DNA from: Lumbricus terrestris
Lineage: Eukaryota > Annelida > Clitellata > Crassiclitellata > Lumbricidae
DNA length: 64,000 bases
Direction: 5' to 3'
NCBI GenBank assembly: GCA_949752735.1
Contig: OX457042.1
Span: 27,592,978 to 27,656,977, forward strand
Part shown: in pieces, positions 11,129 to 23,920 of the stretch
Layout of the letters: each line of letters opens with the position of its first letter
Position numbering within the stretch: position 1 is the stretch's first letter
The notes under the pieces: model-generated
Told to the model about the DNA's origin: nothing
The model's database searches: none
The model's input: the letters and a program-made list of their open reading frames with translations, nothing else
Program-made: the position numbers and the translations under genes

Positions 11129-12159
11129 ATCTCATTTCCTTCTCCCTGCATTTTGCCTTTTCCCTTGACGGCCTATGCCGAGGATCAAGGATTCTAGTTG
11201 ACTGACGAGTCCTTCATTTTGATGGGTTGTTTTGCAATCTTTAATCTACGGTTCATTAATCTCTCTGCTAATGAAATAAAATCCACACAAATTGCGCGCG
11301 TGAACATCGGTTCTGGACGTGAGTAAGAAGAGATCGCATGACCACAATAATTATAGAAAGCGAGGTTATATTATTATCGTCTGCCCTGTTTGCAGGCCAT
11401 CGATTTCCAAGGATTTTCATCGGTAAATCACCTGCAGCAACTGCCTAATGCAAAAATACAGACTTGTACGCGATACTGATAGGTCTATCGTGGGCTGCAT
11501 GCGAGCTAGCTGCAGGCCTTTCTCTCTCTTTCTCGTTACAGACGAGCAGACGAACCGAGGACCAATCTAACTTCCCTCGCTGTCTCACTCAACGCGTAGG
11601 CTGCATTAGCCGCGTCATCTATCAACTGCATGACTCGGTCTGATTTCTACAAGGTCAGATTTTATGTCCTAGACACGATCGTCGCTGACAGTGGCGTCAC
11701 CAGGAAGCCATTCGACGACAGCCTACCACTAGGATCGCGGAAATGTTCGTGTGGTGTAATTTCCAGAGTTCTTGGAATGTCCACAGTAGTCGCCGCTGCT
11801 GCAGCCGTAGCTAACGCGGCGGAGGTATACAGCGTTCGGCCGCTCTCTGGCGCGGGCAAAAAGAAACGCCAGCCTAGCACTTCGGCAGCTTCGGTTTGGT
11901 TGCCTCAAGTACCACCCGGGCTAGGCTGTTTTTATTTTATAGGCCTATGGGGCGATAGCAGGCGCAACGCCGATGATACTGCTCATTATAATATTTTACT
12001 AATAATCGTTCGCGTCCAGGCCCAGGGTCGTAAATAGATTTATTTATGGCCGTGCTGCGTTTGACTGGCGGCCTCATCGCCATAGCGATGTCATTCGGTT
12101 CAGGTAACCTGGACGGCGGCCATTCGCCTGGTCAAGGCCGTGCACATATTAACACAGTT
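11129..12159. other. Upstream region of SoxC, no supported gene
   Basis: Becomes GC-richer toward the SoxC gene. An open frame at 11630-12037 has no recognisable domain and contains an Ala-rich run. It could be a 5' UTR, a lncRNA or chance. Confidence 0.4.
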
Positions 12160-12260
12160 ACCACCAATCGGATGACGGGTGGGCGGAGTCAGGCTAAAAT
12201 AGCACACGGTTCTGATTGGCTGCGAATTACGTCAGCCTATTTCCATCGAAAGAACATAAA
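12160..12260 (+). promoter_or_regulatory. Putative SoxC promoter
   Basis: Within 100 bp are a direct CCAAT (12164-12168), a GC box GGGTGGGCGG (12177-12186), an inverted CCAAT (ATTGG, 12215-12219) and a CRE/ATF-like TTACGTCA (12227-12234). They lie 150-250 bp before the SoxC ATG. Order and spacing resemble a CpG-type animal promoter without a TATA box. This is motif evidence only. Confidence 0.5.
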
Positions 12261-12408
12261 CACGGCGTGACCGGGTCGCTGCAGTCAGTGCGATGCCAGC
12301 GAACCCGTTAGAACGTTGAAAATGGCCAGCAACTGCGTCGCGGCTCCTCTTAACTGACCACCGTTCAGTAGTCTCGCAAGGGTCTTTGCAGAAGAACATC
12401 TGCCTACG

Positions 12409-13449
12409 ATGCTGCCACAGAATTCGCCATTCGCGGACGATGGGGCGAAAAGACGGGGAAACCAGCCCGCGGCGGACTATGGCTTTCCCGTCGTAAGTCC
12501 GGAGTCACGGACTCCGTATTCGGACGCAACGCACACGAAGCCCGCTGACCGGGTCAAGAGACCGATGAACGCCTTCATGGTCTGGTCGCAGATTCAGCGT
12601 CGACGGCTGACCGAAACGGACCCGAAGCTGCACAACGCGGAGATCAGCAAGCGGCTGGGGAAGGTCTGGAAGACTCTTGCGGACGGCGAGAGACGGCCGT
12701 TCATCGAGGAGGCGGAACGGCTGAGGGTGTTCCACACGAAGGAGTACCCCGACTACAAGTACCGACCGCGGAAGAAGGCGTCGACCTTGGCCTCAGCCTC
12801 GAAGAAGAAGGGTCTGCAGAAGAGGAAGGCTGCTGGTGACAAACGCAGCGGTCGCTCTCACTTCTCGAGACACACAGCAGCCGAAGTGGAGAGGACGACT
12901 GCAGAGGTCAAGCGCCGAACCCAGACCTCCGTCAACAACACAAGTAAGGCTTTGAAACACGGCTTCAGATCTCGCAGACTGCTTTCGTTGGCGGACTGTA
13001 AGGCGGCGAACAGCGTTGCCAGCGGCCCAGAGGACTGTCTCAGCCCGACTACCCCGGAGAGTCTCTACCCAACGGACAGTGGCCTTGGATCTAAATTTAT
13101 TGGACCACGGGCTGACGGGATTGGCGGGTCGTCCGCGTCATTCTCCTCATCGGAGTCAACGTTCTCGTCGGCGTCCAGCTGTGCCATTGATCGACCTCTG
13201 ATCGGAGGAATCCCATCCGATGGAGTGTTCTTCAGCCTGGAAGAGCTGGATGGCTACGCGAGGACTGGTATGTGGTCTTGTGATTGGAACGGTGACCGCG
13301 ACAGGGACCTATGCCACCGACTGGGTGGTGGTGAGGATGCCTTGTCTTCGTGGTTCAACTACCCGGAGACCGACTACTCGACGCCGGAGGTCACGGAGAT
13401 TCTCGGCAACAGTGATTGGCTGGAGACGAATCTTGGGTTTGACATCTGA
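12409..13449 (+). CDS. SoxC: SoxC-type HMG-box transcription factor, single exon
   Basis: 346 residues. The HMG box spans about residues 48-126 and includes [11 protein letters not shown] (51-61), [13 protein letters not shown] (75-87), [11 protein letters not shown] and [11 protein letters not shown]. The WSQIxRR and [11 protein letters not shown] forms are those of group C (Sox4/11/12). A Lys/Arg stretch after the box is a likely nuclear signal. A Ser-rich stretch lies near 240-260. The last 25 residues ([18 protein letters not shown]) match the conserved SoxC C-terminal transactivation end, which fixes the subgroup. SoxC genes are typically intronless, as here. Protein role by family: sequence-specific DNA binding and bending in neural and progenitor cells. 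The ATG at 12409 is the first in frame; codon use is GC-rich relative to the flanks. Confidence 0.95.
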   Translation: MLPQNSPFADDGAKRRGNQPAADYGFPVVSPESRTPYSDATHTKPADRVKRPMNAFMVWSQIQRRRLTETDPKLHNAEISKRLGKVWKTLADGERRPFIEEAERLRVFHTKEYPDYKYRPRKKASTLASASKKKGLQKRKAAGDKRSGRSHFSRHTAAEVERTTAEVKRRTQTSVNNTSKALKHGFRSRRLLSLADCKAANSVASGPEDCLSPTTPESLYPTDSGLGSKFIGPRADGIGGSSASFSSSESTFSSASSCAIDRPLIGGIPSDGVFFSLEELDGYARTGMWSCDWNGDRDRDLCHRLGGGEDALSSWFNYPETDYSTPEVTEILGNSDWLETNLGFDI

Positions 13450-14830
13450 CCCCAAGAGTCAAGGGTGATTGGCTGGAGACGACCGACCTATGGCCTTGAC
13501 CTTGACCGAAGTGGTGGGGCCGAGTTTACACGGACAGTATCGAGATGCAGGTTACAGCAGGGTTTCAATTTCCATAGAGTAGTGGAACGAATTGTATTCT
13601 CTGTTTAGCCGCACTAACTGTAACATGCGCTTAGTTTGCGTATACGTACGAGTGTTGTCTATGCTGCATGCTGCTTCTGTTTAGGAAAGAGCATAAACGC
13701 TGCTATTTTTTTCATGCAAAATGTCAACGGAACTCACTCTGGAAGGGTTTGTTTAGCGTTTCTGGTAGGTAGACGGTTGATAGATGTTATGTCTTTTTGT
13801 GTCGTTCGGCCTTGATATATTTACTGTATTTTATCTTGCTGTGGTTAAGCTGTGCTTAATAACTAAAAAGGGCTGGACCCTTAAATGTCGATTCAATTTC
13901 CAGGTATCACCGCTGTAATCTTAAAAAGCCATTAGTGTCGAATGTCCTTCATGTCATGTTTCGAAACGCTTCTTAAGATGTGTGTCCATGTTTTCAGTTT
14001 GCCTTTGGAAGATAAGCACAGATGTAATGTGATGTAGGCATAATATAATTATTATGATTAGTTAAATTTCAGCCTGATCAAAATTTCTAGGCGTAAGAGC
14101 TTATCTGTGGTTGCCTAACCTGACTCGAGAGGTAGCCTAGGCAATGAGTCTTTGTAATGGCAGCAGTTGTAGCCTACCTCTTAAATGGCACTATAAGCAT
14201 TTTTTTTAACCATCTGGCATTGCCAACAGTTCTTCTCTCCGCTAATGGTGCTGCCAGCAATTTACCCTACGGTAATATCTGTGCACTACACTTGCGAGGA
14301 TGTTCAATAGCTTTGTCCACTTGTTCAGCCGCTGGCGGCAGTAGCATCGAGAACTCCATCTACAGCAGTAGTCTCTACACGTTTATGCATTGGTTGACCT
14401 TGATTGATTTGATGTAAGCGGCGGCGAAGGCCCCGAGGGAGGTTGAGGCCACGCACCGTGGCATCGAGAACTTTAGCACAGATTTTACTGCTTCGCTGTT
14501 CTCATCTCATTACGAATGCGGTTCGTGCATATGGCTTCATCCGACGATCAAGAGGCTGCTACGGGGAACTATTTTCGGCGGCTGCCGCTGCTTTTGCCTC
14601 CGCCGCGCGGATGCAGCAAGTGCTGCGGCTGATGGACTTCCTGTGCTTTGGTCTAGTTGTATGGATGAAGAAAAATGGCGGATTCAAGGAGGTTTGTGAG
14701 GTCGTGGTGCCTCTGCGGGAGGGGGGAACGAGATGAAATGTATTGATTGATGGTTTCGTAATCTAGCCTGGAGAATAATTGTCGCCCGCGGTGCAAGGGA
14801 GAAAGAAGGAACGTGCACTCTTCCATTTAT
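13450..14830 (+). other. SoxC 3' UTR / flank
   Basis: No second gene is evident. No AATAAA is seen in this stretch; the first clear plus-strand AATAAA is at 17817-17822. SoxC transcripts in vertebrates have kilobase-long 3' UTRs, so a long UTR is possible but unproven. Confidence 0.4.
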
Positions 14831-14837
14831 CGTCTGG

Positions 14838-14955
14838 GAGAGAGACAGACAGACAGACAGACAAGCAGACAAACAGACAAGCACAGACAGACAGACAAAC
14901 TGGCAGACAGAGACAGTCAGACAGATACACAGACACAAACACAAAGAGGGGGAGT

Positions 14956-15037
<82 letters not shown>
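14838..15037. repeat. (CAGA)n and (GA)n microsatellites
   Basis: Interrupted CAGA/GACA units to about 14940, then about 40 GA dinucleotides (14958-15037). Confidence 0.95.
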
Positions 15038-15040
<3 letters not shown>

Positions 15041-15994
15041 CAGACATCGGTAGAGAGCGAAGAGGAGGTTTTGGGTGTACAAAGGGACACCGAGTTGCGT
15101 CGAAATGACTGCATGCAAATATTGACGTGTGCCTGATTAACAGCAGCGTCGATTAAACTTAGCAGAGGCTCACAGGTCCCGCAGCTTATACAGACTCAGG
15201 AGAACACCGCCATCCCTCCTTCCCTCTGCTCCGCGAAGTGGGTCAGGAATGAATCAGTCGGATGGGGAGCAACGGTGGCCTTGTCTAATTTTAGCCTGGC
15301 CCGTCTTTAACAGAGGCTGTCGGGCGGAGGACCGGCTCCATTAGGCGGGTATTCATGTCGATGATCGGAAATGGTTTTGCCACCGGCGTTGAAATTGGGT
15401 TAGTTAAAAAGGAATTAGGTCAGTTGTTACAGACCGCGCTGCTCCATCCTCTGCTAATCTTTCGATTACGAAGAATCTCTTTAGTAAACGATATTGAACA
15501 GGATGTTCCCAATTATTTTTTTAGCTGGTTTAGGCTATAGCCTAGGACCCTAGGTGCTTGTCAAATTCTTCTGTATTACATGATCCCGTGACCCGCTAAG
15601 ATTTTGGGTAAATCTCCCAGCAGAAGTTTTTAGATTTCTTTTGATTCGAAGTCATAACAGTCTCCTGCTGGCTGTAGCCTTGTTGCCTAAAAAGTGGGTC
15701 TCGGTATCGGCGATAGCTTGTACGATGCGAACCAGAGACCAGAGAGAGAAAGAGAGACGGCTTTCACTTCAACTACAAACATCTCTGTACTTTATCAGTA
15801 ATAGTGCTGTGCTACCATTGATATTGCAGTTTATTTTTGTTTACTGCCTAGTTTGACCTCGTGAACTCAGTCTGACCCTATGAACTCGCACTTGTCAAAA
15901 TATCTACTTCGTTACTTACTGCGTGGGTTTTAGCATTGCCGCAGGAAAATGTTTATAGCCGTTTATGCATGCTGAATGAAAGAAAGCAATTAAG

Positions 15995-15995
<1 letters not shown>

Positions 15996-16075
<80 letters not shown>
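15996..16075. repeat. (TA)n microsatellite
   Basis: About 40 perfect TA dinucleotides. Confidence 0.97.
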
Positions 16076-17126
16076 GTGTGTGTCTATAACTATGGCTTGC
16101 CTGTCTATACACACAAATGCACTTTTGAAGTAGGTGCCTGCAGATTGGATGTACAGTTTTTGGCCCGTATATCGTCGGTGTTGAAAATGTAAAATAATGG
16201 TGTTAACTTTTAGCCTGCAGGAATGCTAACAAAACGCAGAATGACGACAGACAAACATAAACAGACAGACTCGGACAGACACAGACAGACAGACATGATT
16301 AGCAGCGACCTTCTGTGTTGGCAGCTGCAAACAGGCTAATAATGCTGAGTAGTTTCAGGTTTTACTGGTTGATTTTTGCTATTTGACGTCTGTGATTTTA
16401 CATGTGAAATTTTACCGTATTATGTCGAAATTGCTTTACTGAGGAATATCAGGGACAGCGTATACAATTTTATGTCGTTTCTACAATAATTATGACAACT
16501 CAATTAAGCCGCTTTATAGTCTCCATGAAGAAAAGATGCAGACAAAAGCGTTTTAGCATCTATTTTGTATTCTGACTGGTCTCATACTTCGAATGCTTGT
16601 GCTTCATGGCAGATTTGAGGCAATCAGAATGTTGGGCAATAATTGCTAGCAAGTCATCTTTTTGCTCTTGGTGATACAGAATTTTTAATTAGTTTAGTTA
16701 ATATTCTAATAATGTCAAACTGGGTACAACGCGTATTGCGTTAGGCCTACTAAGAATTTGTAACATTTATTCAGATCCTTAGGTGTTGATCTTGTTTTGT
16801 GTGCTTGCTAACGCATGTTCACCATTGCTAGGGAATCGTGTTGTCTCTAGTGAATTTTTTCATGTATAGGGCAATTCCAAGGACGATTACACAAGACTGG
16901 AAACTCCATTAATCACTAAATTGTGTTCCTAGTTTTTGGACGATAATTGGGGTTCTGGAAAGTTTCACATCCTCTTTGCAAAAGAAAAACACTCAATTGA
17001 TAAAATTTATGATGACAGATTGGCAAATAATTATGCTTGCAAAGTAAAAATTACCATTGGAGATTCAAAACATTATCTTTGGTATTAGAAATGGAATTTA
17101 AAGTGGGGCGACAAAATTTCCATGAG
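16076..17126. other. Unassigned AT-rich DNA
   Basis: No open frame of interest. A short CAGA cluster lies near 16260-16295. Confidence 0.4.
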
Positions 17127-17282
17127 CAGTGGCGTAGGCAAGGGGGGTTTCGGGGGTTAAACCCCATTGGCTCCGTAAATAGGTTTTTTAAAGGTTATTT
17201 ATCCATTTAAATAAGAAAAAATAGCAAAAACATGATATCCGGCCATAAACCCCCCCATAATAAATTCCTGGTTACGCCACTG
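17127..17282. mobile_element. hAT-type MITE (156 bp), 8-bp TSD
   Basis: Ends are cagtggcgtaggca and ggttacgccactg (inverted). The flanks carry a perfect 8-bp duplication, tccatgag, at 17119-17126 and 17283-17290. Subterminal poly-G/C runs pair with each other. It is the same family as 27069-27235. It is too short to code; transposase would have to be supplied in trans. Confidence 0.92.
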
Positions 17283-19280
17283 TCCATGAGTGACCAGTCC
17301 TGTGTTAGAGAGTCCTTGGGGCATGCTGCTTTTTCTCGCACATGCTTGTTGCGGAGTGGCACAAGCCATTGAATCTATTCGTCATCCTCAGGAAGATTTC
17401 ACATAGGGAAGATTTTGCCTCAGTTAGAATTTAGTGACATTTGTTTGCTTACTGCTCTTCTCTTATATGTTCTAATTTATCACAGGATGTCATTATTGAA
17501 AGAATGAATTCTAGAAGCTGCTGATTAAGCATCTTGTCATTTATGTCGTTCAGCAAGTACACTGACTCTGTACTTGCTGTTAGGTACTTTTCGGTTGAAC
17601 GTTGAACTCAGACCAATAATTGTGAACAGCTATATTCTGATCTTGACGGTTGGGTATCGTTTATGTATACATATACTGTTATTTACATCTGTAGAGTTGC
17701 TTATATATCATTGTTAGCACCATCATGTACATTTCATGTATATAAATATACATACATGCATACATTTGAGTAGATAATAGTTACTGTGTATACATATATA
17801 TATATATATTCTGTTAAATAAACTGTTGCTTCCTAATGCGTCTTTGTGCCAGTTATACCCTGAACATCTGTCACGACCCGTTTGGCTATAGTTACAGTTC
17901 AACCAGAATGCATGTGCAATAACAAAGATGCTTAGAGTAGCCCTCCTCCTCTAAGCCTATGCAGGCTTAAGACTGGCAAACAGAGTAGGCTACTTCCAGT
18001 GTGGGAGCCTTGTCATGACCTTTCAAGTCGTTTATTTTGTATGTTTATTAATGCCTACCTGCCTGCCTCTCTGCCCGTATGCCTGCCTCTCTGCCCGTAT
18101 GCCTGCTTATCTGCCTGTGCACAGTTCGCACAGAGCTAAGCGGCTAAGCCTATTGGTAATATTAGTCTGATATTGCATCTGTTGTAAAAGATCTGTCGGG
18201 TCGGCTGCACGCTCTCTAATCTGGGCTCAAGTGCAGTATGGCGCTGACGACGACTTTTGCTGCTCCTTTACATAAACATTTTCCATCTGTCTAAAATACG
18301 CGCAAATGTCACCGATCCCCATAAGCAGCGTATAGATATTTACGACTTAATCTATATGGCGATTAAATAAATATCAAACAGCGGATACATCGTCTATAAC
18401 TGACGCGGCACGGCTATTATTGTACCGATAGTCCTATCAGCAAACGGGAGCAACACAGCAGTAGGCTTATACAAACGATAAACCTACGAGCGCGCTCACA
18501 CACGCACAGTCCCCCCCATACATGATGTTCACCATGTTAATGCACAGCTTCATTGGGATGTAACCGGTTAGTTACTGGAAGCTCATCTCTTTTGATAGAT
18601 GGTTGGATTAAGCGGAAGAGAAGGATGCTTTCGCAGCTGCCTCAGGGAAAGCACCAGAGATGCACGCGCTGTATTCACTGGCATCAACTGCGTCATCAGT
18701 AGCAGCAGCAGCAACAGATGTATAGGAGCGGTGCACTTTGCCGGAGCTATTCTTCACTAATCCACAGAGCTCGGATGCACCAATAGGAAGCGGGAGAGAT
18801 GTGTATACAAAAGCGGAAACAGAGTGTGGAAAGTTAAAAACTCCGCCACTGGTTGCACTCTGCCAATGCCCGTTGCCCAGTTCCAAGCTTGGATAAAGGA
18901 GGAGGGCGACACTAATCTTTGATGTGGCAGTGTCGTTAAACGGTGACTTTTGCGTGGAAAACTATTGCCGGGGCAGGGTTTAAAGGAGTTGAATTGGTAA
19001 TGCTGGGAAGTGTTGAGACAGCAACCATTTGGGGGAAGCTGTTGTTTTGGGGCTGGGTAATGTAATGGATAGTTTCGGTGGTGGTGGTGAGGGGTGGGGT
19101 GCGAATGACCCGTTCTAAAAAATCCTGTCAGGTGTGACGCTAATCGACGACAGCTGTACTGTTATCTACACCGACACAAAAGCCATTCCCCTCCATCAGC
19201 AAAATTTCAAACGAGCAAAGAATGAGTTTGTGTTATTTATAGTGTTGCTCTACTTCTAAGACGAAGCGACAGACACTAGA
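17283..19280. other. Unassigned DNA
   Basis: No supported gene. AATAAA at 17817-17822 could be a distal polyadenylation signal for the SoxC transcript. A minus-strand frame of 92 codons at 18608-18886 has no recognisable domain. Confidence 0.35.
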
Positions 19281-19395
19281 GTGACTAGACAGACGAAAAG
19301 AAAGAAAAAACTGACAGACAACAACAAAGACAGACAACAACAAAGACAGGCAGAGAACAGAGACAGTAGAATAGAAATTGTATATATACACACCC

Positions 19396-19399
<4 letters not shown>

Positions 19400-19451
<52 letters not shown>
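19400..19451. repeat. (TA)n microsatellite
   Basis: 26 TA units flanked by CAGA-rich sequence on both sides (19290-19350 and 19452-19500). Confidence 0.96.
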
Positions 19452-19455
<4 letters not shown>

Positions 19456-19947
19456 GACAAACAGACACAAAGACAGACGAGACAGACAGACAGATTCATT
19501 GACAGTCATGCATACAAGCAGACATACGTCAATAATTGTTTAACCGCGTCTGTCACCTGTCCCACCAAATATGGTTGTATATCCTGACCACCAACACACA
19601 CCCTCCCCCCGCACCCACCCGGTCCGCCCTCTCCACCCCCACCCTTCCTGTCCCGATCACGAACTGACTGTCTGGTGCCAGCCACCTGCCGATCACTACA
19701 ACAGTTGCAGGCTGAGACAGGTGTGCCGACGGTTGCAGGTGCCAGGCTATGCACCACGCCTGCGTTACAGTCACTATAATATACATGTAGGACTTCAAGG
19801 CTAGGCCAGTGCCCACTCGACAGACAGACGCACACAATATTATGAGCAAGGGCTCGAACCCAGGTCACGACAGCAGCCACGATGGCTTAGCCAAGTGGCA
19901 CAGTCGATGCCAACGGCACTATAAACTAATAGGCTTTAAACTTCACA

Positions 19948-20420
19948 GGCCTGTTAAAACGCATCCATACGTGGGCCTATTAAAATATATTCAAACGTGG
20001 GTCTATTCAAATACATCCATACGTAGGCCTATTAAAATATACATTCATACGTGGGCCTATTAAAACACATTCATACGTGGGCCTATTAAAATATATTCAC
20101 ACGTGGGCCTATTAAAATATATTCAAACGTGGGCCTATTAAAATACATTAATACGTGGGCCTATCAAAGCGCATTCATACGTGGGCCTATTAAAATATTT
20201 TCAAACGTGGGCCTATTAAAATATACATTCATACGTGGGCCTATTAAAATATACATTCATACGCGGGCCTATTAAAATACATTCATAGCCTACGTGGGCC
20301 TATTAAAATACATCCATACGTTGGCCTATTAAAATACATTCATGCGTGGGCCTATTAAAATATGCATTCATACGCGGGCCTATTAAAATACATTCATAGC
20401 CTACGTGAGTCTATTAAAAT
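19948..20420. repeat. 26-bp minisatellite
   Basis: Roughly 17 imperfect copies of a 26-bp unit built on 'acgtgggcctattaaaat' followed by acattcat. Some copies carry small insertions such as atagcct. The unit has no coding content. Confidence 0.9.
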
Positions 20421-20909
20421 ATACCAGTATAGGTAACTTATATAGGTTCATACCAAAATAAACGCACGCATGCTTAGGCCTATTCGTGCACGTAAATGTT
20501 TAAAACAGTTTAACGTTGGACAAAGGAAGTAACTAAAAAACAGGCTTTTTAATATGTGCCAAAAAATTGGTCTTAAAACTACCAAAGTAGCCATATTAAA
20601 TAAGCTATAGTCATTAAAATGCACACGATGACAAACTAGGGCCTACCACTATAGGCTACACTTGTCACATTTGGTACATTAAAGGATACCTGTAGGCTAC
20701 ATGCTAAATGCAGGCTAGCAAAAGTGCAAGCAACCATAGGTCTAACAACCAAAAACGTATAGGTCCATAGCAAAATCCAGCATATAAAACTATCAGAATA
20801 CACAAAACGTAGGCTATAATAATTGTTATATCAACGTGCAGGCCCAGTAAGACACAGAAATGTTGACCTAAGCCTTTTCAAAATGCACCCAACATATTAT
20901 AGTCTAGAC

Positions 20910-22415
20910 CAGCGGTTCTCAACCTGTGGGTCGCGACCCCCACGGGGGTCGCCTGACGATTTTCCAGGGGTCGCCTGGACTTTCAGAAATTTGCTAAATA
21001 TGCATTAGTAATTTCATCTCTAGTTACCAGACTACAGCAACTTAAAAGAAAATTTTCTTATACTTGTTATTGGATTCATTCGTTAGATTGCGACAGCTAC
21101 AAAACGTTTTGCCATCTTAGTTTTCAAATGTAAAGTCCACTTTTACTATTCTTCTAAAAAAACAAGAGTGGTGTATAGGTCTTAAACCGCCTCTCTGAGC
21201 ACTGAGATCATGAATAATTGTGTTCAGATGAAAGTTTAAAATTTTACAATGACTGTGTCCAAATTCAAAAACAATTAGGCCTGAACAATTGGGACCGAAT
21301 CTCTGAAGTCTTGTACCATGACTAGCAGCATTGAAAAACTTGGCAATGTTTTTCAGATGACAGCTAAAACTTTAGCCATTGCAGCATGGAAATTCAAAAT
21401 TATAAACAAGAGGGGGGGGTCATTTATTGAAGTCTTAAATCATGATTTTCATCGCTGAAATTCTGAGGATTTTTCTTAGATGAAAAATTGCAAACAAGGG
21501 TATGGGACGATTTTTATGTCTTACACCACGTCTATCAGCACTGAAATGATGAACAATTTCGTTAAAATTACAGCCTAAAGTGCTATCATTGCAGTGCATG
21601 TGTGGAAATTTAAAAACAATTTGACAATTGGGAGAGGTACATCCCCTCCCCAAACCCCTCTCCATGTTCAGCGCATCGATAAAAAACACAAGTAGGCATA
21701 ATTATGGCCCATGCACAGGGCTTAAAGTGTGCCTGAACGGTCAAGGACGTCGTCCATGCACTTGTCTTGTCTTAAAATCTGAACGCCGTCTAGCCACTTA
21801 TTGGCGAGCACAGACTGCATGGAAAGGTAAGGGGCGTCCAGGCACTTCTTTTGGAGAGTTAAGGGGCGTCCAGGCAATTATTTTTCCACACTAGGCACTG
21901 CCCATGCAAGTTCATTAAATTGCTTGCCAACCAAAACGAATTAACAAAGGTGAAATGAGTGCTAAGAAACGAAGAACTTTTTACCAATTTTTAAAGTAGC
22001 CTGCTGTTTAATAGTAAGTTGTTAAGTTTCACAAGCCGAATGAACTTATGATATTTCAATTTCAAATTACCGAATGGGTAGGCCTAAGGATTAGCTCTCA
22101 GAATCGCAAGAGCCAGGAAATCTCAATTGTGACCGACCATCCTAAAACTAGACGCTTGTCGGAAACTTTAATCTACGAGAAACAGGTAAAAAACAGAAAA
22201 TTTTAACTTTTATACGCAAATTTCGTTTTAATCAAATTTAATTGTGAAAATATCTTCTCAAAACCAGTTTCGAGTTATGAGCGTGAAATTGCGTGACAAT
22301 GGTAAAACAAATGCAGTGAAAGGGGAGCAACTCAATCAATTTTGCTGTTGGGGGTCGTCTTAACTTTCAAAATGTTGCCAAGGGGTCGCCGCACTAAAAA
22401 GGTTGAGAACCGCTG
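20910..22415. mobile_element. Non-autonomous hAT element (1506 bp), 8-bp TSD
   Basis: Terminal inverted repeats cagcggttctcaacctgtgg (left) and aaggttgagaaccgctg (right), followed inside by ggtcgcgacccc-type sequence. Perfect 8-bp duplication gtctagac at 20902-20909 and 22416-22423. These termini belong to a hAT (Charlie-like) end type common in animals. No transposase frame remains. It contains a younger MITE (21716-21900) and degenerate copies of the ~86-bp module seen at 32630-33470. Confidence 0.93.
21716..21900. mobile_element. Nested hAT-type MITE (185 bp), 8-bp TSD
   Basis: Left end cagggcttaaagtgtg, right end ccacactaggcactg, perfect 8-bp duplication cccatgca at 21708-21715 and 21901-21908. 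Same family as 63438-63579. Nesting shows it arrived after the larger element. Confidence 0.9.
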
Positions 22416-22849
22416 GTCTAGACCTACATGTCTGTTAAAAGCACATGTCAAAAATAGGCCTATCCAGGTGCAAACAGTGTACGTATAGGCCTTTTGGACA
22501 AATGTGTACTTTGTGTATATATAGGCATACATGAGCACGCGTATAATAATTGAATATAATTATTTGTAAGTCTACGCTAAAGACCTATGAAGCCTAAGCA
22601 TGCGTATAGGCCATACCATTCTACGTATATGTTCACATGCATCACAATATTCTACTGTAAGGGTGCTGCAACAACTCAAGGGCGTATTTAGAGGTGGGGC
22701 AGTAGCCTATTTGGGGTGTCTGAAGTTTGAGCACTTCAAGAAATGAAATAATGCATTTACTAAAACACACTGATTGTAAGAAGTAAAGGGAGGGATTTAA
22801 TTTTGAAGCTCTTATTTCGATGTGAAATTGTACAATAGATTAGGTCACG

Positions 22850-23030
22850 ACGATGATCTAATCATGATGATGATCTAATCATGACGATGATCTGATCATG
22901 ACGATGATCTAATCATGATGATGATCTAATCATGACGATGATCTAATCATGATGATGATTTAATCATGACGATGATTTAATCATGACGACGATCTAATCA
23001 TGATGATGATCTAATCATGACGATGATCTA
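22850..23030. repeat. 17-bp palindromic minisatellite
   Basis: About ten tandem copies of gatgatctaatcatgac/t. Each unit holds the inverted pair ATGAT-CTA-ATCAT. Confidence 0.92.
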
Positions 23031-23174
23031 GCCTATGTTGTAGAGTTGACATTACTATGTGCTTTAGTAGGCCTAATAGTTAGATTTAAGTAGATGATGT
23101 TTTATTATTAGATCTATGTTCAACTGAAATTGTATGTTGGTTATGTAGACTATTATATATATATATATATATAT

Positions 23175-23920
23175 TTCGGCGGAGTTGGCTACCCTCACCC
23201 TTTGCGGAGTGGTTCACTCTCTTCCTGCTTCTCACGACCCGGATGACCTCGGGGTCGAAGAGAGTCGGATGACCCCGACGACCTGGGCGTAGTGAAGAAT
23301 GTTCACACCCCTCTCCACCTACCCTGGCGGAGTGGCACCCCTTTCTGGCGTCCTACAGCCCTAGCGTGGGGGAGAAGAGGGGACTGGAGGGAAAATATAG
23401 CCTACACCAACGGCGGATCGGGAAAGAAAGACGAGTCGAAGTCGGGACGGCAGAGAGGAGGGAACGGAGAACGACGGGTGTTCGAGCGATCAACAGAACT
23501 CTCGTCGAAGGACAACTCGTCGACAGACCACGGGTCTAACGTCAACGGACCGGTTGTCGAGACACCGCGTTCGAACGGACTAGAATCTTAAGCCTGTGCG
23601 CCCGATACGACGAGCGGAGTATTATAGTCGGGACGATGCTCGACCCGCTCTGAAGGGAACAGGAGCATTTTCTTCATTTGGACTCTGCCGACGGAATCTT
23701 CCAGGTATTCACTTAGTAGTGATAGACTATCGCTCTAACGACCAGTTTTCGGCGGAGCGAACTGTGTTGCGGACAATATACTACACCTTCATCGATCCAT
23801 GCAGGATACGTAGCCTACTACACGCCACACCACGACCATCCATGCGGACCGTTGCCTCGTCGCCCTCCCCACGCGCCACTCCGCCGCCCCCGGGGGTCCA
23901 CGGTATTGTGTATTGTGTAT
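23175..23920. other. GC-rich block of unknown nature
   Basis: About 750 bp, clearly GC-richer than both sides, starting 'ttcggcggagttggctaccc' and ending near a poly-T at 23920. It contains an open frame of 99 codons at 23292-23591 without a recognisable domain, and repeated ggcggagtgg words. It could be the 5' UTR of a retroelement or a captured exon; I cannot decide. Confidence 0.4.

Noticed and set aside
10514..11205. MYVC / HTYI repeat proteins
   Set aside because: Direct translations of the TATG/CATA microsatellite. The same peptides appear at every such array in the window.
11630..12037. Possible 135-residue protein upstream of SoxC
   Set aside because: No recognisable domain, low-complexity Ala run, and it lies in the likely promoter/5' region. 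Kept only as unassigned DNA.
18608..18886. 92-codon minus-strand frame with Ala-rich segment
   Set aside because: No recognisable family and no splice or promoter context.
23292..23591. 99-codon frame in the GC-rich block
   Set aside because: Open frames are expected in GC-rich DNA. No domain.
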